From NCBI GenBank assembly GCA_947095535.1, contig OX352772.1, forward strand, positions 252,868,040 through 252,932,039: 64,000 nt of DNA, given 5' to 3'. Source of the stretch: Poecilobothrus nobilitatus (lineage: Eukaryota; Arthropoda; Insecta; Diptera; Dolichopodidae). Positions 44,917 to 57,050 of this stretch are shown one piece after another. Within the stretch, counting starts at the first letter, position 1. Each line of letters starts with the position of its first letter. Position numbers and translations under genes: made by a program. Below the pieces are notes generated by a model that had not been told where the DNA came from, did not search any database, and saw only the letters and a program-made list of their open reading frames with translations.

Positions 44917-45466
44917 TTGAAAATTTTATGTAGATATTATTTAGATAGTTTGGAAAATACAATTTATGAATATTTTAGTAAAATTAGTACACAAAAAGAT
45001 TTAGAATATAAATTATATGAACGTTTAAAACATGATTTTAATTATGACTGTTGTAATAAATTTTATTTTATAAAACTATGTATATATGTATACTCTTCAC
45101 TTCAAATGTATTCTTTTTAACATATATTTGTCTTTTTTCAAAATCAAATTCCTCCAAACTTCCAAAATCAATTTTGTCTGTTTTTAAAATCAAATTTTTT
45201 TTTATAAAAAAAAAAGTAAATTTCTAAACTTTGACGAAATTTATTTTGAAACTTCGACGAATTTGATTTTGAAAAAAGAGGAAATTGTTTTTGAAAATTT
45301 GTACGAATTTGATTTTGAAAAAAGACAGATATAATGTTAAAAAGGGCAAATTTGAAGTGAAAAGAGTATGTTACAGTTAGAATTCATAATTTAATAAAAG
45401 ATTTTAATAATAATGTTAAAGAATTTGATATAAGACATAAAATGTTAAGTGTTCAACATTTGTAAA
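44917..45466 (+). pseudogene. P-type transposase C-terminal fragment interrupted by a foldback element
   Basis: The frame from about 44926 reads YYLDSLENTIYEYF, then LKHDFNYDCCNKFYFIKLCI, resembling the C-terminal HDF.Y..C....FIKL..R pattern of THAP9-like transposases as I remember them. The similarity breaks at about 45085 where an inverted-repeat element starts, and a segment RIHNLIKDFNNNV..FDIRHKMLSVQHL to TAA near 45466 looks like the final residues. Family assignment is tentative. Confidence 0.45.
45087..45370. mobile_element. Foldback MITE
   Basis: The left half TATACTCTTCACTTCAAAT ... TTTTTTCAAAATCAAATTC is met in reverse complement by ... GAATTTGATTTTGAAAAAAG ... TTTGAAGTGAAAAGAGTAT at the right, so nearly the whole 284 bp folds on itself. 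No coding. Confidence 0.65.
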
Positions 45467-45716
45467 AAATAAATATAATATATTTTAAAATTCTATTTTG
45501 ATTCCTTATACTTTTCTTTACAGCTTCAAATTATTTGTTTCAGTAAATAATTTTTAAAATTTTGGAATTCATAATAAATCCAATAAAATAATTTTTAAAA
45601 TTTCAAATCTAAAAACTACAATTTATTTAAATTTATTTTGCGTTTTACACTTTCGACACACTTTGCTGTGGTGAGAGTGGCCCATCTTATCGTAATAGAT
45701 AATTTTTGATATGAAA

Positions 45717-46379
45717 TTTATGATTGTTCTCTTTTTTTTTTTAAACAAAACAAAATAATAACAACTTCTTTCTCTTTGCTCTTTTTTTTCATTAACTCAT
45801 TCTTCCTTTGCTTTTCGCTTTGCTTTGTTAGTATTTAGTATTATACTTAGTATATAGTATATAGTATTATATTTATTTGTGCTGCTAATAATATTATACA
45901 TAATATCGTATGTAAATGTACATTACTAATTCAATACATTGTACATTATATAAATTATAATTGTAGTTGCTATTGGTAGGTGTAGGTACATATGTTGTAG
46001 AATTAAAATAAAGAGTAGAGAGCATCTTTTATGAATCAAACATTTAAACCATTTGTTTTCATATTTTTGTGTCTCTTTTCTTGTTAGGATTAGTAAGAAA
46101 TATTGTGATTGTGTGTGTTCTAAAATTTAAAAAAAGGGCACGCGAATATCAGCAGCAGCAGCAACAGCAGGAGATTGTCTTTTATTATATTAAGATATTG
46201 TATGTAAACAAACGTACTTGATATTGTATGATACAAAAATAAACAGATGTTTGCAATTGAAAGTGTGAACACACAAAATGTTAGGCCAGCAATTTTATGT
46301 TATTCAATGTTAATTTAAAATTATTTTGGTAATGTTGAGTCTACAGTTATGGAAATGATTTTGTGAGCAAGTCAAGATA
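45717..46379. other. Low-complexity stretch
   Basis: T- and CTTT-rich words around 45730-45830, a run of AGTATATAGTATATAG near 45850 and a CAGCAGCAGCAACAGCAG run near 46151-46169. No gene seen. Confidence 0.35.
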
Positions 46380-47640
46380 TACTACAACTTTCTAGAGGTT
46401 CCTGCAGTGAAGTTGAGTAAATTATTATATCGTCTAAATAAACGAGACAAACAGTATCCGCCTTCTACCGTAAAAGCAGTTTTTTGAAAATCTCAAATGA
46501 AAAAATGTTCAAAAATGTCTCAAATGTTTTTTGAAATCTCAGATTTCATCTCAATTTGGTGGAACCCACTAGCCAAATTGAGAGTACTAAAATACATAAT
46601 GGGATACATACATATGGGATCGGATATTTGTCGCTTATTGTCTTTTCATTTAACTTTCTGTAGTCTATTACCAAAAGCCATTTTTGTTTTCCAGTGGCGT
46701 CCAATTTTTTAGGGACAACCCAAACGGGTGAACTCCAGGGAGAATAAGAAGGTCTTATAATACCTTGTTCAAGCATGTCGTTAATTTGACGTTTGACTTC
46801 TTGTTTGACTATGTTTAACTTCGTTCGTAAAACTTAAGGTTGTACGCTCTCTAAAGAATATTTCGTCAAATTCTTTACATACTTTAATTATTGGCTTATT
46901 TTTTTGGTCATTTAAATGGTCAGTTCTAATAAGATCTGGTAAATTTTTAGAATTTTTAACTTTTTCAAACTCAACAGGTTGAAGATTAAAATTATTTATA
47001 TAAATAAAATTTTGTGGCAAATAGTTTTCAACTTTTATTGGTTGTACTAAATAAAGATTTTGTTCATAATTATCTAAATTTACAATTTCAATATTGCTAT
47101 ACCAATTTTTACAAGTATCCTTCAAAAATAATAAGATTTGGTCTTAATTGAACTTTTTGTATGAACATTTCACCATTTTTAAACTATAGGTAATAACTTT
47201 TGATTTAGCTGGAATACTAAATTTTTCAGATACGAGATTAGGTTTAAAATATGAAGTACGGCATTTTCTATTGCGAGAACATGATTCGCTAAGTCAATTT
47301 TACAATTTAAAGATTGTAATACATCTAATCCAAGTAAACAGTCAAAATATTTATGAAACCGAAATATTAGAAAACGAATAAATCCCTTTTGTTTAAATCT
47401 TTTGTTTAAATCCATGTATCCGATTGAGTCATAGATTGGTTTGATAAAATTTTTGGAATTATCTTCCAAAGTTGGTTGGTATTCATACAATTGATTTAAA
47501 TCTTCTGTTATATGGAAAAGTTCTTTGCTAGTAAAATTTGGTTTAACTTGAGGTCGTTCGAAATTTCTTAAGTAACGTGTCGATTGTGGTATGTGCATTG
47601 GTTCAGGACGTTGAGTCTCTTTTGGTTGTTGGTTATGGAA
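46380..47640 (-). pseudogene. pol: gypsy protease/RT remnant
   Basis: 47598-47179 holds a protease-linker region with FDCLLGLDVLQSLNCKIDLANHVL-like sequence, typical of 17.6/297 Pol. 47125-46781 covers the stretch before RT and ends in [12 protein letters not shown]. 46776-46546 carries the RT fingers: [21 protein letters not shown] and VIDYRKLNE...YPIP. Some 100 bases on, CLVYLDDIIIYS appears with the YLDD box at 46440-46429; the palm sequence normally between YPIP and YLDD is largely missing, so a deletion joins them. Inactive. Confidence 0.75.
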
Positions 47641-47689
47641 GTTTCCGAATCTTTATTGCTGTTAAAAATGTGGTTTAAATTGAGGTGAA

Positions 47690-48851
47690 GGTCGATTATT
47701 TAATTGAGAAACGAAAGGTCTTGGCTAAAAATTATTTGATTGAGAAAGGTTTTGAATGAAAATTATTTGATTGAGAAAAGAAAGGTTTTGACTGAAAATT
47801 ATTTGATCTATTTAATGAATATTGTTAGTTCTTACTAGTGGTTTATATTTATTAGATTTATTTATTGAATTGTTTTGAGAGTCGAATTTAATATAAAAAA
47901 GATGTTGTTCTTTAATACAGAAGGAGAATGCTTCTGCTAAGGAACTTGGTTTCATGGTACGAATTGTTGAATCTAGGGGTTTTCTTAAACCGGTGAGAAA
48001 TGCATTAAGCTCATTTCTTCATATAATTTTCTTTTTGCTCGAAAAACACTACTATCATTTTCATGGATATTAATATGATTTGTTATACTAAAGAGAATTT
48101 CTATTATGTCACTATAAAATTTTTCAACAGTCATACTATTTTGTCTCATTTTGTGTAAGTCCCGAATTAGTGACGTTTCATTTCTCTTGTCTGAGTAATG
48201 AAGGATTAAGTTTTCTTTAATATTGTCCCAGTTCAACGGTGTACCATACATATTAAGTACCTCGTTAGCAGGGCTGTGTGATTTTATTGCGAATAGCTCT
48301 TAAAAGTAGTTGTCCATAGCTAGTGCCACTAGTGCAAGAAATTAAGTCTAAAATTTCGTCATTATTTCCTAAGAAGTCATGCAAAAGCCGTGGATTGTCA
48401 TAAACTTTTGACAAATCTTTAACAGCGTCAGGGATTCTTAATTGATTATATGTATATACCATACATATATGACAAGTGATATATAACATACATATATGAC
48501 TTAATTGATTATATGTATATGCCAAGTGATTTGAACTTGAGCTTGTGGTAAAACAGGTGCAGAACCTAGAATTTTCATTATTCATATTTAAATTACACCA
48601 ATGGATAGGCGATTTGAGAGAATTAAAATCGTTAGAAGTATTTTTATTTGAGATATTTAAAGAATTATCTGGTAATCCGCCAGATATAAATAAATTATTA
48701 AAATATTTCCAAGACTCAAATTATTTTCTGATAAACAGTCAGAAATATGTGAACTTGTGCCGATTTCTAGATTAATGTTCAAATTATTATTACTTTTAAA
48801 AAGTTTTTCTTTAATGGTAGCAAAAAGAGGGTTATATTTTCTTTTGGGCAT
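47690..48851 (-). pseudogene. gag: gypsy Gag remnant
   Basis: ATG at 48851 starts MPKRKYNPLFATIKEKLF. The frame breaks near 48690, then 48585-48265 contains LRIPDAVKDL...NPRLLHDFLGNNDEILDLI and GQLLLRAIRNKI, and 48251-47985 contains YGTPLNWDNIKENLILHYSDKR, SLIRDLHKMRQ and EKFYSDI, the conserved capsid pattern of 17.6/297-type Gag. A microsatellite-like duplication (TTGATTATATGTATAT ... CATATATGAC twice, 48440-48525) sits inside it. Downstream to 47690 only fragments remain. Confidence 0.75.
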
Positions 48852-49310
48852 ATATATATTATATTCTTAATAAGTAATAATGTAAGTTTAATATAAAAGA
48901 AAATTTAGTTTTACCGTAAAATTTACTTACAGAACCAAGTTGACGATGTTTTTGTTGTTCATTGGTGTATGGGCAATTAAAGGTTGACACCTAAATATAT
49001 CTTCGTTGTCCGCTTTATAAATATGCATTTTTGAAGTTGTTGATCAATTGTCCGTTGATTTTACTTTCACTTTTCAGTTTTAGCACAAAACACTTACTTT
49101 ATTAAAATTGTTATTTATTAAAATTATTAGTAAACTGTGCCCAAGGCAGTCTCACCTTAGGTATGATTATGGCTTAATTTACAGTTTTAATATAAAATTA
49201 GTTTATTTAGTTTTAGTGTTTTGTTTTATTACAAAATAGTTCAGTTTTTTATAGCGATAAACCGTCGCGTTTTTACTTTACTACTTTTGAGCGAGGATAG
49301 ATTTTGGCTA

Positions 49311-49328
49311 TCTTACCGACTGCGCCAA
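49311..49328 (-). other. Primer binding site, tRNA-Ser type
   Basis: On the minus strand TGGCGCAGTCGGTAAGAT follows the LTR end by a few bases. As I recall the fly tRNA-Ser 3' end, TGGCGCAGTCGGTAGG would be its complement, so there is one mismatch. This primer choice is known for 17.6/297-like elements and supports the assignment. Confidence 0.65.
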
Positions 49329-49686
49329 TTATGTTAGCCTTTTAAAAAGGTTGTAAAAAAAACTATTTATTTTTTGATAATGAACAATTTATTGTCAGAA
49401 CTTGATTGATTCTTTATTTAATTCTACAGGTATTTATATTATATAAAATATGCAAGATATACAATTTAATCTATTTCAACATATTAATAAAAATCAATAA
49501 TTACAAAAGAAATGCTTAATTCGCAATTTCAACATTAATTAATTAATAATAAGAACATACTAATATAAATGCAAGGTGTGCAATTTTAGGTTTAAATTTA
49601 ATTCAAATAGGTATTTTAATATTTCGAAATTTATAACGTTCATTTAGGTTTATTGATTTTAATATTTATTGATACAAAGTATGTAT

Positions 49687-52600
49687 AAACAAGTAAATGT
49701 AACAGTAAGTCGATGCAACCGACTTATTAATACCCTACACCTGAATAATTCGAATTAAATTAAAAATCAATAAGTTTTTTTGGCAGCTACTTGAACTTCT
49801 TCCCTTTTCTGTCTTATTCAACTCGAATTTCAGGAACGTAAAAGAGGCATCCTCTTGGGATATAATTGACACCTTTGTAAAAAATTTTAAGTTTCTATCT
49901 TTATTAATTTCGAAGATTGTTAGTCCTTGGGAGGTGTGTGTCAGGCACCCGAATTGCCACTCCAATTCATGGAACCCATCTCAGGAACATAAAGAAAACA
50001 TGCCAGAACACCATTGTACTAAATTTAAAGGTTCTACTTTTGTTGGTTTTGGAGATATGCTCGTAGCCCTTGTGCTCGTTCCAAAATACGAACCCATGGT
50101 TCAAATTCTGTCAAATGTCAGTTTCCAATTTTATAGAAAAAAGATTTTTATAGATAGGAAACATAACAACACACTCTTGTACCAAAAATACAGGTTCTAT
50201 CTTTGTTGGTTGTGGAGATATACTCGTTTGCTCTGAGCTCGTTCGGAAGCTTCCAAGATCCGAACCCATGAACCAAATCTCTCATATTTCAGAGACTTAA
50301 ATAAAACGTGAAAGAACACCACTCTGCCAAATTTAAAGGTTATATCTTTGTTGTTTTTGGAGATAATCTCATTTGCTCTGGGGCTCGTTCGGAAGCTTCC
50401 AAGATTTGAACCCATAAACCAAATCCTCTCAAATTTCAGAGACTTAAATAAAACATGAAAGAACGCCACTCTGCCAAATTTAAATGTTATATCTTAGTTG
50501 GTTTTGGAGATAATCTCATTTGCTCTGGTGCTCGTTCGGAAGCTTCGATTTTGAACCCATGGACCAAATCCAAACAAATTTCAGAAACATAAATCAAACG
50601 TGAAGGAACACCATTCTGCCTAATTTAAAGGTTATATCTTTGTTGCTTTTGGAGATAATCTCATTTGCTCTGGGGCTCGTTCGGAAGCTTCCAAAATAAG
50701 AACCCATAAACCAAATCATCTCAAATTTCAGAGACTTAAATAAAACATGAAAGAACACCACTCTGCCAAATTTAAATGTTATATCTTAGTTGGTTTTGGA
50801 GATAATCTCATTTGCTCTGGTGCTCGTTCGGAAGCTTCGAAGATTTGAGCCCATGGACCAAATCCTCATAAATTTCAGAAACATAAATCAAACGTGAAGG
50901 AACACCATTCTGCCTAATTTAAAGGTTATATTTTTGTTGCTTTTGGAGATAATCTCATTTGCTCTGGGGTTCGTTCGGAAGCTTCCAAGATTTGAACCCA
51001 TGGACCACATCCACTTACATTTCGGAGACATAAATCAAAAATGAAAGAACACCATTCTGCCAAATTTAAAAGTTATATCTTTGTTGTTTTTGGAGATAAT
51101 CTCATTTGCTCTGGGGCTCGTTCGGAAGCTTCCAAAATAAGAATCCATAAACCAAATCCTCTCAAATTTCAAAAACTTCAATAAAACATTAAAGAACACC
51201 ACTCTGCCAAATTTAAAGGTTATATCTTAGTTGTTTTTGGAGATAATCTCATTTGCTCTGGTGCTCGTTCGGGAGCTTCGAAGATTTGAACCCATTGACC
51301 AAATCCTCACAAATTTCAGAAACATAAATCAAACATGAAGAAACACCATTCTGCCTAATTTAAAGGTTATATCTTTGTGGCTTTTGGAGATAATCTCATT
51401 TGCTCTGGTGCTCGTTCGGAAGCTTCCAACATTTGAACCCATGGACCATATCCTCTTAAATTTCAGAGACATAAATCAAACATGAAAGAACACCATTCTG
51501 CCAAATTTAAAGATTATATCTTAATTGGTTTTGGAGATAATCTCATTTGCTCTGGTGCTCGTTCGGAAGCTTCGAAGATTTGAATCCATTTACCAAATCC
51601 TCAAAAATTTCAGAAACATAAATCAAACATGAAGGAACACCTTCTGCATAATTTAAAGGTTATATCTTAGTTGGTTTTGGAGATAATCCCATTCTGCCTA
51701 ATTTAAAGGTTATATCTTTGTTGGTTTTGGAGATAATCCCATTTGCTCTGGTGCTCGTTCGGAACCTTCGAAGATTTGAACCCATGGACCAAATCCTCAC
51801 AAATTTCAGAAGCATAAATCAAACATGAAGGAACACCATTCTGCCTAATTTAAAGGTTATATCTTTGTTGCTTTTGGAGATAATCTCATTTGGTCTGGAA
51901 CTCGTTCGGAAGCTTCCAAGATAAGAACCCATTAACCAAATCCTCTCAAATTTCAGAGACTTAAATAAAACATGAAAGAACACCACTCTGCCAAATTTAA
52001 AGGTTATATCTTAATTGGTTTTGGAGATAATTTCATTTGCTCTGGTGCTCGTTCGGAAGCTTCCAAAATCCAAACCCATGAACCAAATCCTCTTAAATTT
52101 CAGAGACATAAATCGAACGGGAAGGCACATCATTGTACAAAATTTAAAAGTTTTATCTTTATTGTTTTTGGAGATAATCTCATTTGCTCTGGTGCTCGTT
52201 CGGAAGCTTCCAAAATCCAAACCCATGGACCAAATTCTCTTATATTTTAGAGACATAAATCAAACGGGAAGGAACATCATTGTAAACAATTTAAAGGTTT
52301 TATCTTTTTGGTTTTGGAGATAATCTAGTTTGCTCTGGGGCTCGTTCGGAAGCTTCCAAAATCCGAACCCATGGACCAAATCCTCTAAAATTTTAGAAAC
52401 TTAAATAAAACATAAAAGAACACCACTCTGTCAAACTTGAAGGTTATATCTTTATTGGTTTTGGAGATAATCTCATTTGCTCTGAAGCTCGTTCGGAAGC
52501 TTCCAAGATTTGAACCAATGGACCATATCCTCTTAAATTTCAGAAACATAAATCAAGCGGGAAGGAACATCATTGTAAAAAATTTAAAGGTTCTATCTTT

Positions 52601-53940
52601 GTTGGTTTTGGAGATAATCTCGTTTGCTCTGGGGCTCGTTCGGAAGCTTCCAAAATACGAATCCATGGTTCAAATTCTTTCAAATGTCAGTTTCCAATTT
52701 TATGGAAAAGGAAACATAACAGCACTATCTTGTACTAAAAATATAGGTTCTATCTTTGTTGGTTGTGGAGATATACTCGTTTGCTCTGGGGCTCGTTCGG
52801 AAGCTTTCAAGATAAGAACCCATGAACCAAATCCTCACAAATTTCAGAGACATAAATCAAGCGGGAAGGAGCATCGTTGTAAAAAACTTAAAGGTTCTAC
52901 CTTTGTTGGTTTTGGAGATAATCTCGTTTCCAAGCTTCCAAAATACGAATCCATGGTTCAAATTCTTTCAAATGTCAGTTTCCAATTTTATGGAAAAGGA
53001 AACATAACAGCACACTCTTGTACTAAAAATACAGGTTCTATCTTTGTTGGTTGTGGAGATATACTCGTTTGTTTTGGGGCTCGTTCAGAAGCTTTCAAGA
53101 TAAGAACCCATGAACCAAATCCTCTCAAATTTCAGAAACTTAAATAAAACATGAAAGAACACCACTCTGCTAAATTTAAAGGTTATATCTTAATTGGTTT
53201 TGGAGATAATCTGATTTGCTCTGGTGCTCGTTCGGAAGCTTCCAAAATCCAAACCCATGGACCAAATTCTCTTATATTTCAGAGACATAAATCGAACGGG
53301 AAGGAACATCATTGTGCAAAATTTAAAGGTTTTCTCTTTGTTGATTTTGGAGATAATCTCGTTTGCTGTGGGGCTCGTTCGGAAGCTTCCAAAATCCGAA
53401 CCCATGAACCAAATCCTGTAAAATTTTAGAAACTTAAATAGAACATGAAAGAACACTACTCTGCCAAATTTAAAGGTTATATCTTAATTGGTTTTGGAGA
53501 TAATCTCATTTGCTCTGGTGCTCCTTCGGAAGCTTCCAAAATCCAAACCCATGGACCAAATTCTCTTATATTTCAGAGACATAAATCGAACGGGAAGAAA
53601 CATCATTGTACAAAATTTAAAAGTTCTATCTTTGTTGATTTTGGAGATAATCTCGTTTGATTCGAAATCATTCGGAAGCTTCCATGGACCGATTTTTTCC
53701 AGATTCGAACTTAGCCTTCCTTTCGTAATTAGTAACCTACTATATAAATTTCATCAAGATAGCTTTGTTAGTTTTTGAGTTGTCGTGCGAACGGACGGAC
53801 GGACGGACGGACGGACATCATTAAATCGACTCAGGAGGTGATCCTGATTCAGAATATATATACATGTCCATATCTAACTCGCTTCCTTTTGGTGGTTACA
53901 AACACCACACCAAAGTTAATATACTTTAGGTGTAGGGTAT
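49687..53940 (-). mobile_element. ATACCC-type repeat with a 147-bp tandem array
   Basis: It is reversed relative to 21973-23167: it starts with AAACAAGTAAATGTAACAG and the hairpin AAGTCGATGCAACCGACTT, and ends with GTGTAGGGTAT at 53940 after a GGACGGACGGACGG tract at 53793-53815. The middle (about 49985-53690) is a tandem array: the word AGATAATCT falls at 50361, 50508, 50653, 50800, 50947, 51094, 51241, 51388, 51535 and so on to 53645, nearly always 147 apart. Breaks occur near 51681-51731, 52769 and 53057. Open frames of up to 236 codons across the array are repeat by-products. Confidence 0.8.
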
Positions 53941-53984
53941 AAAAATATAATGTTGATGTGGTTGTGTGCTGGTCACATAACTCG

Positions 53985-54830
53985 CGCCAATATTTATGTT
54001 ATATTTTTAACTAGTAAACATTTGTTATATTTTTAACTAGTAAACATTTTAAATAACATACATAATTATAAAAGATACAAATTAAAAGCTAAGGGAAATA
54101 TAAAGAAATATAGAGAAATGATTTTCAAACATATGTACATACATACATATTGAACGTTTGATTTGAAAACTATAAATGAAAATTACTTTAACAAAAATTT
54201 ATTTTTTTTAAAAATCTTACGACCTGTGCAAGATTTGAACCCATACTCCCTTGGTTAATACGCCACACTTCTAACCAAACCCTTAAGTAAATATTCGCAG
54301 AACCACCGATCAGTGTGTAATCTTTTAAATTTAGTATCTCAACAATCTCAAAAAATTAATTCATGAATAATGAACAATTTGTAAATTGAATAATGAACAC
54401 ATGTAAAATAGTTAAGCACATGTAACGTAAAATAAAATTAAATCCACACAGGAAATATAGTATAAACATTTACACAAATTATGCATTACTGTATTCCTAT
54501 TATATTGTTACTTTATTTGAATAAACATGAAAAATAAAGTAAATGTTTTTTAAATAGTTCTGTATTACTATTTATTTAAAATTTTGATTTTGACGTAAAA
54601 AGGAAAAAAGCCAAGTTGATTTAAATGCATGCATTTTGTATTTAAATAATATAAAAAATCTTGAAAATTTCGTATTCAACTTGGCATAAAAAACCCTTAA
54701 ATATGTCAACAATTTATACATGTACATGGATATAATATATTCATAAATAAAATATATATATATACAATTCATAAATAAAAATAATAAGAATTCATTAACA
54801 AAATAAAATCCATAATTTAAACAAAACAAA
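53985..54830. repeat. P-type element non-coding segment, copy 2 (uninterrupted)
   Basis: Matches 39957-40496 joined directly to 41884-42070. It contains a tRNA-like segment on the minus strand (54221-54290) with an A-box-like TGGTTAGAAGTG and a GGTTCAAAT B-box-like word, and the inverted pair GCCAAGTTGA / TCAACTTGGC near 54611 and 54673. Confidence 0.7.
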
Positions 54831-55089
54831 ATAATTTATAATTATTTACAAAAAAAAAAAAAACAACAAAAAGTAGCCTTGAAATTGCATCTTATGAAAT
54901 TCAGGAACCTTCGACCTGAAAAGAAAATGTATCATTAAAAATTATCTTTGAACAAAATCTATATAAGTATATAATTATGTACTTAGTAGTGTAGTTATAA
55001 TGTCAAAAATTAAAGATATTATTTTTATTTAAATATTTTCACTTTATTTACATTTGCCGACTCTTATATCCAGGAGGAAAAAAAAATTT

Positions 55090-56130
55090 TAAACAAAAAT
55101 TATTAATTTTTTATAAATTTTATTTCTGTAAAATTGCAACTTTATCTACAAATTTATTATGTTTATCTATTAACCATTTACAATTTTTTTTCATTAGAAT
55201 TAAAAGTAAATAATCTAGAATTTGAAGCCTATGCGATTTGCACAAATTGCTGTCTGAGTATACCAATCAAGGTATATATTTATTGCAATTTCCACTAATT
55301 TATTTTTATAATAATTTTTTACTCCTCTTATGTGGAAAACTTTATGATAAGTTTTTTCAAAATAATCAATTTGCATATTATAAACATTGAAAAAAGTATT
55401 AGTTGGGTATTTAAGACCGTTTTTACGTTTTCGTAAGTCTTTTAATAAATTAATTGTTCTCGATCAACAAGAGGTAAATTTATATTCTTTATCAAATGTT
55501 CCTTACAAAATTCACATTTAATCTTATTATTTATATTGTGAATTACATACCCAATAAAATAACTTCTTGTATTTGCAGAAATTTCATTATTTTCATTCCA
55601 ATGAATCGTTATCAGTAATATTTTCATTGTATTCTGTGCTTTCTTGCTCATCGCAATCGTACTCATCATCAAAATTCAAGTTTTTAATAATTTCATGCAC
55701 CCGTTTACGTTCAACAACCAAATCTTCATCGCCCAAGGCATTTGCATATTTTGAAACACAGACAGGATCTACAGTTTTCATATTCATAAAACATCTTAGG
55801 TGGTAGTTAAATTCTCTTTCGGATGGATACCGATTGTATCCTTCTTTTCCACGAATAATAACAAAAATATTTTCTAATATGTCTTGATTTTTTGAATTTT
55901 CTCCCGTATATAAGAGTGGCTAAAACAACATGTGCTACAACATAGCTCCACGGTGACAGTAATCCTCGTATAGTAAAAACGCAAAGTCCTTTTCCAATTA
56001 TATTTTCCATATTAATTTCACAGATGCAAACTGCATCTATCAAATCGATGAGTATATTATATTCAAATTCCGGCCGAATTCGAATTTCTTCAAAAATTAG
56101 AACACCCAATTGTTTATAATCGTATGTTTC
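55090..56130 (-). pseudogene. P-element/THAP9-like transposase remnant, copy 2
   Basis: 56109-55807 (minus) encodes LIFEEIRIRPEFEYN, LIDAVC and CVFTIRGLLSPWSYVVAHV, the catalytic-region pattern of THAP9-like transposases (EI.IR..LEYN; V...RGL...WKY.....). After frame breaks, 55787-55593 gives an acidic linker with VVERKRVHEIIKNL. 55672-55442 gives SYFIGYVIHNINNKIKCEFC, matching the GYV.R......C..C signature in the C-terminal part, then LVDREQLIY. It is related to 42130-43110, with the C-terminal half better kept here. Confidence 0.65.
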
Positions 56131-56585
56131 AGGAACTGTAAATTTTTTTTTAGTACATTAAATAATTTTTCATTTATTTGCACACAATTAAGTATCAATT
56201 GGTAACCAATTATGCAATCAAGCTACTGTTGGTAACTGAAATTCTAAATTTTCTCAAAGAAATTTATAAAAGGAAGGAGATTTAAGGAAAATTTTAACAA
56301 AACTCACATTCGCTTTCATGCCTTATTGCATTTTTTTCTATTTTTTAGAATAATGTTTGAAAATATTTTAGAATTTTCTGAAGGAGCTTTTAAAACATTT
56401 TGTTTACATTTTTTTATTTTAATTTAATTTACATTTAGCTTTAAAATAAGTTCTACTTCTATTGTTTCTCAAAACATTACTTCTTTTTTTATATGCTTTT
56501 ATATTAACTCGTCGCTGTCGGTTTATTTATTTATTTATTTGTCATTCTGTCACGCTTTTTATTATCTTCGTAATCTGTTAGCAAC
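56131..56585. other. AT-rich stretch
   Basis: No gene; a TTTATTTATTTATTTATTT run near 56522-56541. Confidence 0.3.
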
Positions 56586-56595
56586 ATTTGTAAGT

Positions 56596-56670
56596 GTTGT
56601 ATGGTGCAGAGGAAAGTGTTCAGGCTTCAAAAGTGGGGGTCATGTTGTTCGAATCCAGTTTAGATGCAAC
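56596..56670 (+). other. tRNA-like SINE head, 75 nt, with Pol III-style terminator
   Basis: GTTGTAT at 56596 pairs with ATGCAAC at 56664-56670 (seven pairs, one G-U), giving a 75-nt tRNA-sized unit. Inside are an A-box-like TGGTGCAGAGG and a B-box-like GTTCGAATCC, and a run of ten T follows at once. The anticodon and D stems do not fold well, so a working tRNA gene is unlikely; a tRNA-derived SINE promoter fits better. Confidence 0.5.
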
Positions 56671-56976
56671 TTTTTTTTTTTAACCATCTATTCATCAATA
56701 TTTTTTGAATAAAATATGTATATATTTTGTATATTTGAATTTTAAACTTAAATTATCTCTAAATTCATGCATAGCTACAATATACACGCAATATATTTTT
56801 GATCTTTTCTCCTATAATAGTATATTTTTATGTATGTTGCTAAATTATTTTGTTTACAACATTTGTTTAGTATTTAAATCAAAATATTTGCTGTCAACAT
56901 TCTTTAATGCATATTAAATATGCATGGTTAAAAATTAAGATTTTATGATCGTAATATGTTCATTAAATATTTAAGT

Positions 56977-57050
56977 GTTGTATAGTGCAGAGGAGAGTGT
57001 ACAGGCTTTTTAAAGTAAGGGTAATGTGGTTCGAATCCAATTCGTGTACG
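56977..57050 (+). other. Second tRNA-like SINE head
   Basis: Copy of 56596-56670, 381 bp downstream: the same GTTGTAT start, GTGCAGAGGAGAGTGT, and a perfect GGTTCGAATCC B box, but the 3' acceptor strand is no longer complementary. The downstream flanks of both copies also match (TTGCTAAATTATTTTGTTT, GTCAACATTCTTTA, TGAATATGCATGG-like), so a unit of about 390 bp is tandemly duplicated over 56586-57360. Confidence 0.45.

Larger units (their letters stand above)
44441..45708 (+). mobile_element. Small P-like DNA transposon
   Basis: Inverted termini share ATTATCTATTAC.ATAAGATGGGCCACTCT (44445 onward; reverse complement ending 45703), outermost bases TAAAG at the left and CAAAA (reading inward) at the right. 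The octamer ATATGAAA flanks both ends (44433-44440 and 45709-45716), the 8-bp duplication typical of P and hAT families. It contains a P-type transposase C-terminal remnant, which favours P. A foldback element is nested at 45087-45370. Confidence 0.65.
46380..49686 (-). mobile_element. 17.6/297-like Ty3/gypsy element, internally deleted
   Basis: The minus-strand order is LTR-like region (49333-49686), primer site, leader, gag, protease, RT start, then a direct jump to the RT YLDD box. RNase H, integrase, the rest of RT and the 3' LTR are absent. The element's 5' LTR side abuts the ATACCC repeat that starts at 49687. Frames are broken in several places. Confidence 0.75.

Noticed and set aside
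52437..53147. A 236-codon open frame and many shorter ones across 49.9-53.8 kb on both strands
   Set aside because: They follow the 147-bp tandem unit, which is divisible by three, so frames stay open by periodicity. The translated product only repeats one unit and shows no family features.
49985..53690. Possible CRISPR-like array
   Set aside because: The repeat is contiguous, with no unique spacers, and the setting is eukaryotic.
56596..56670. Functional tRNA gene
   Set aside because: The acceptor and B box fit, but the anticodon and D arms do not fold; a SINE head is the safer call.
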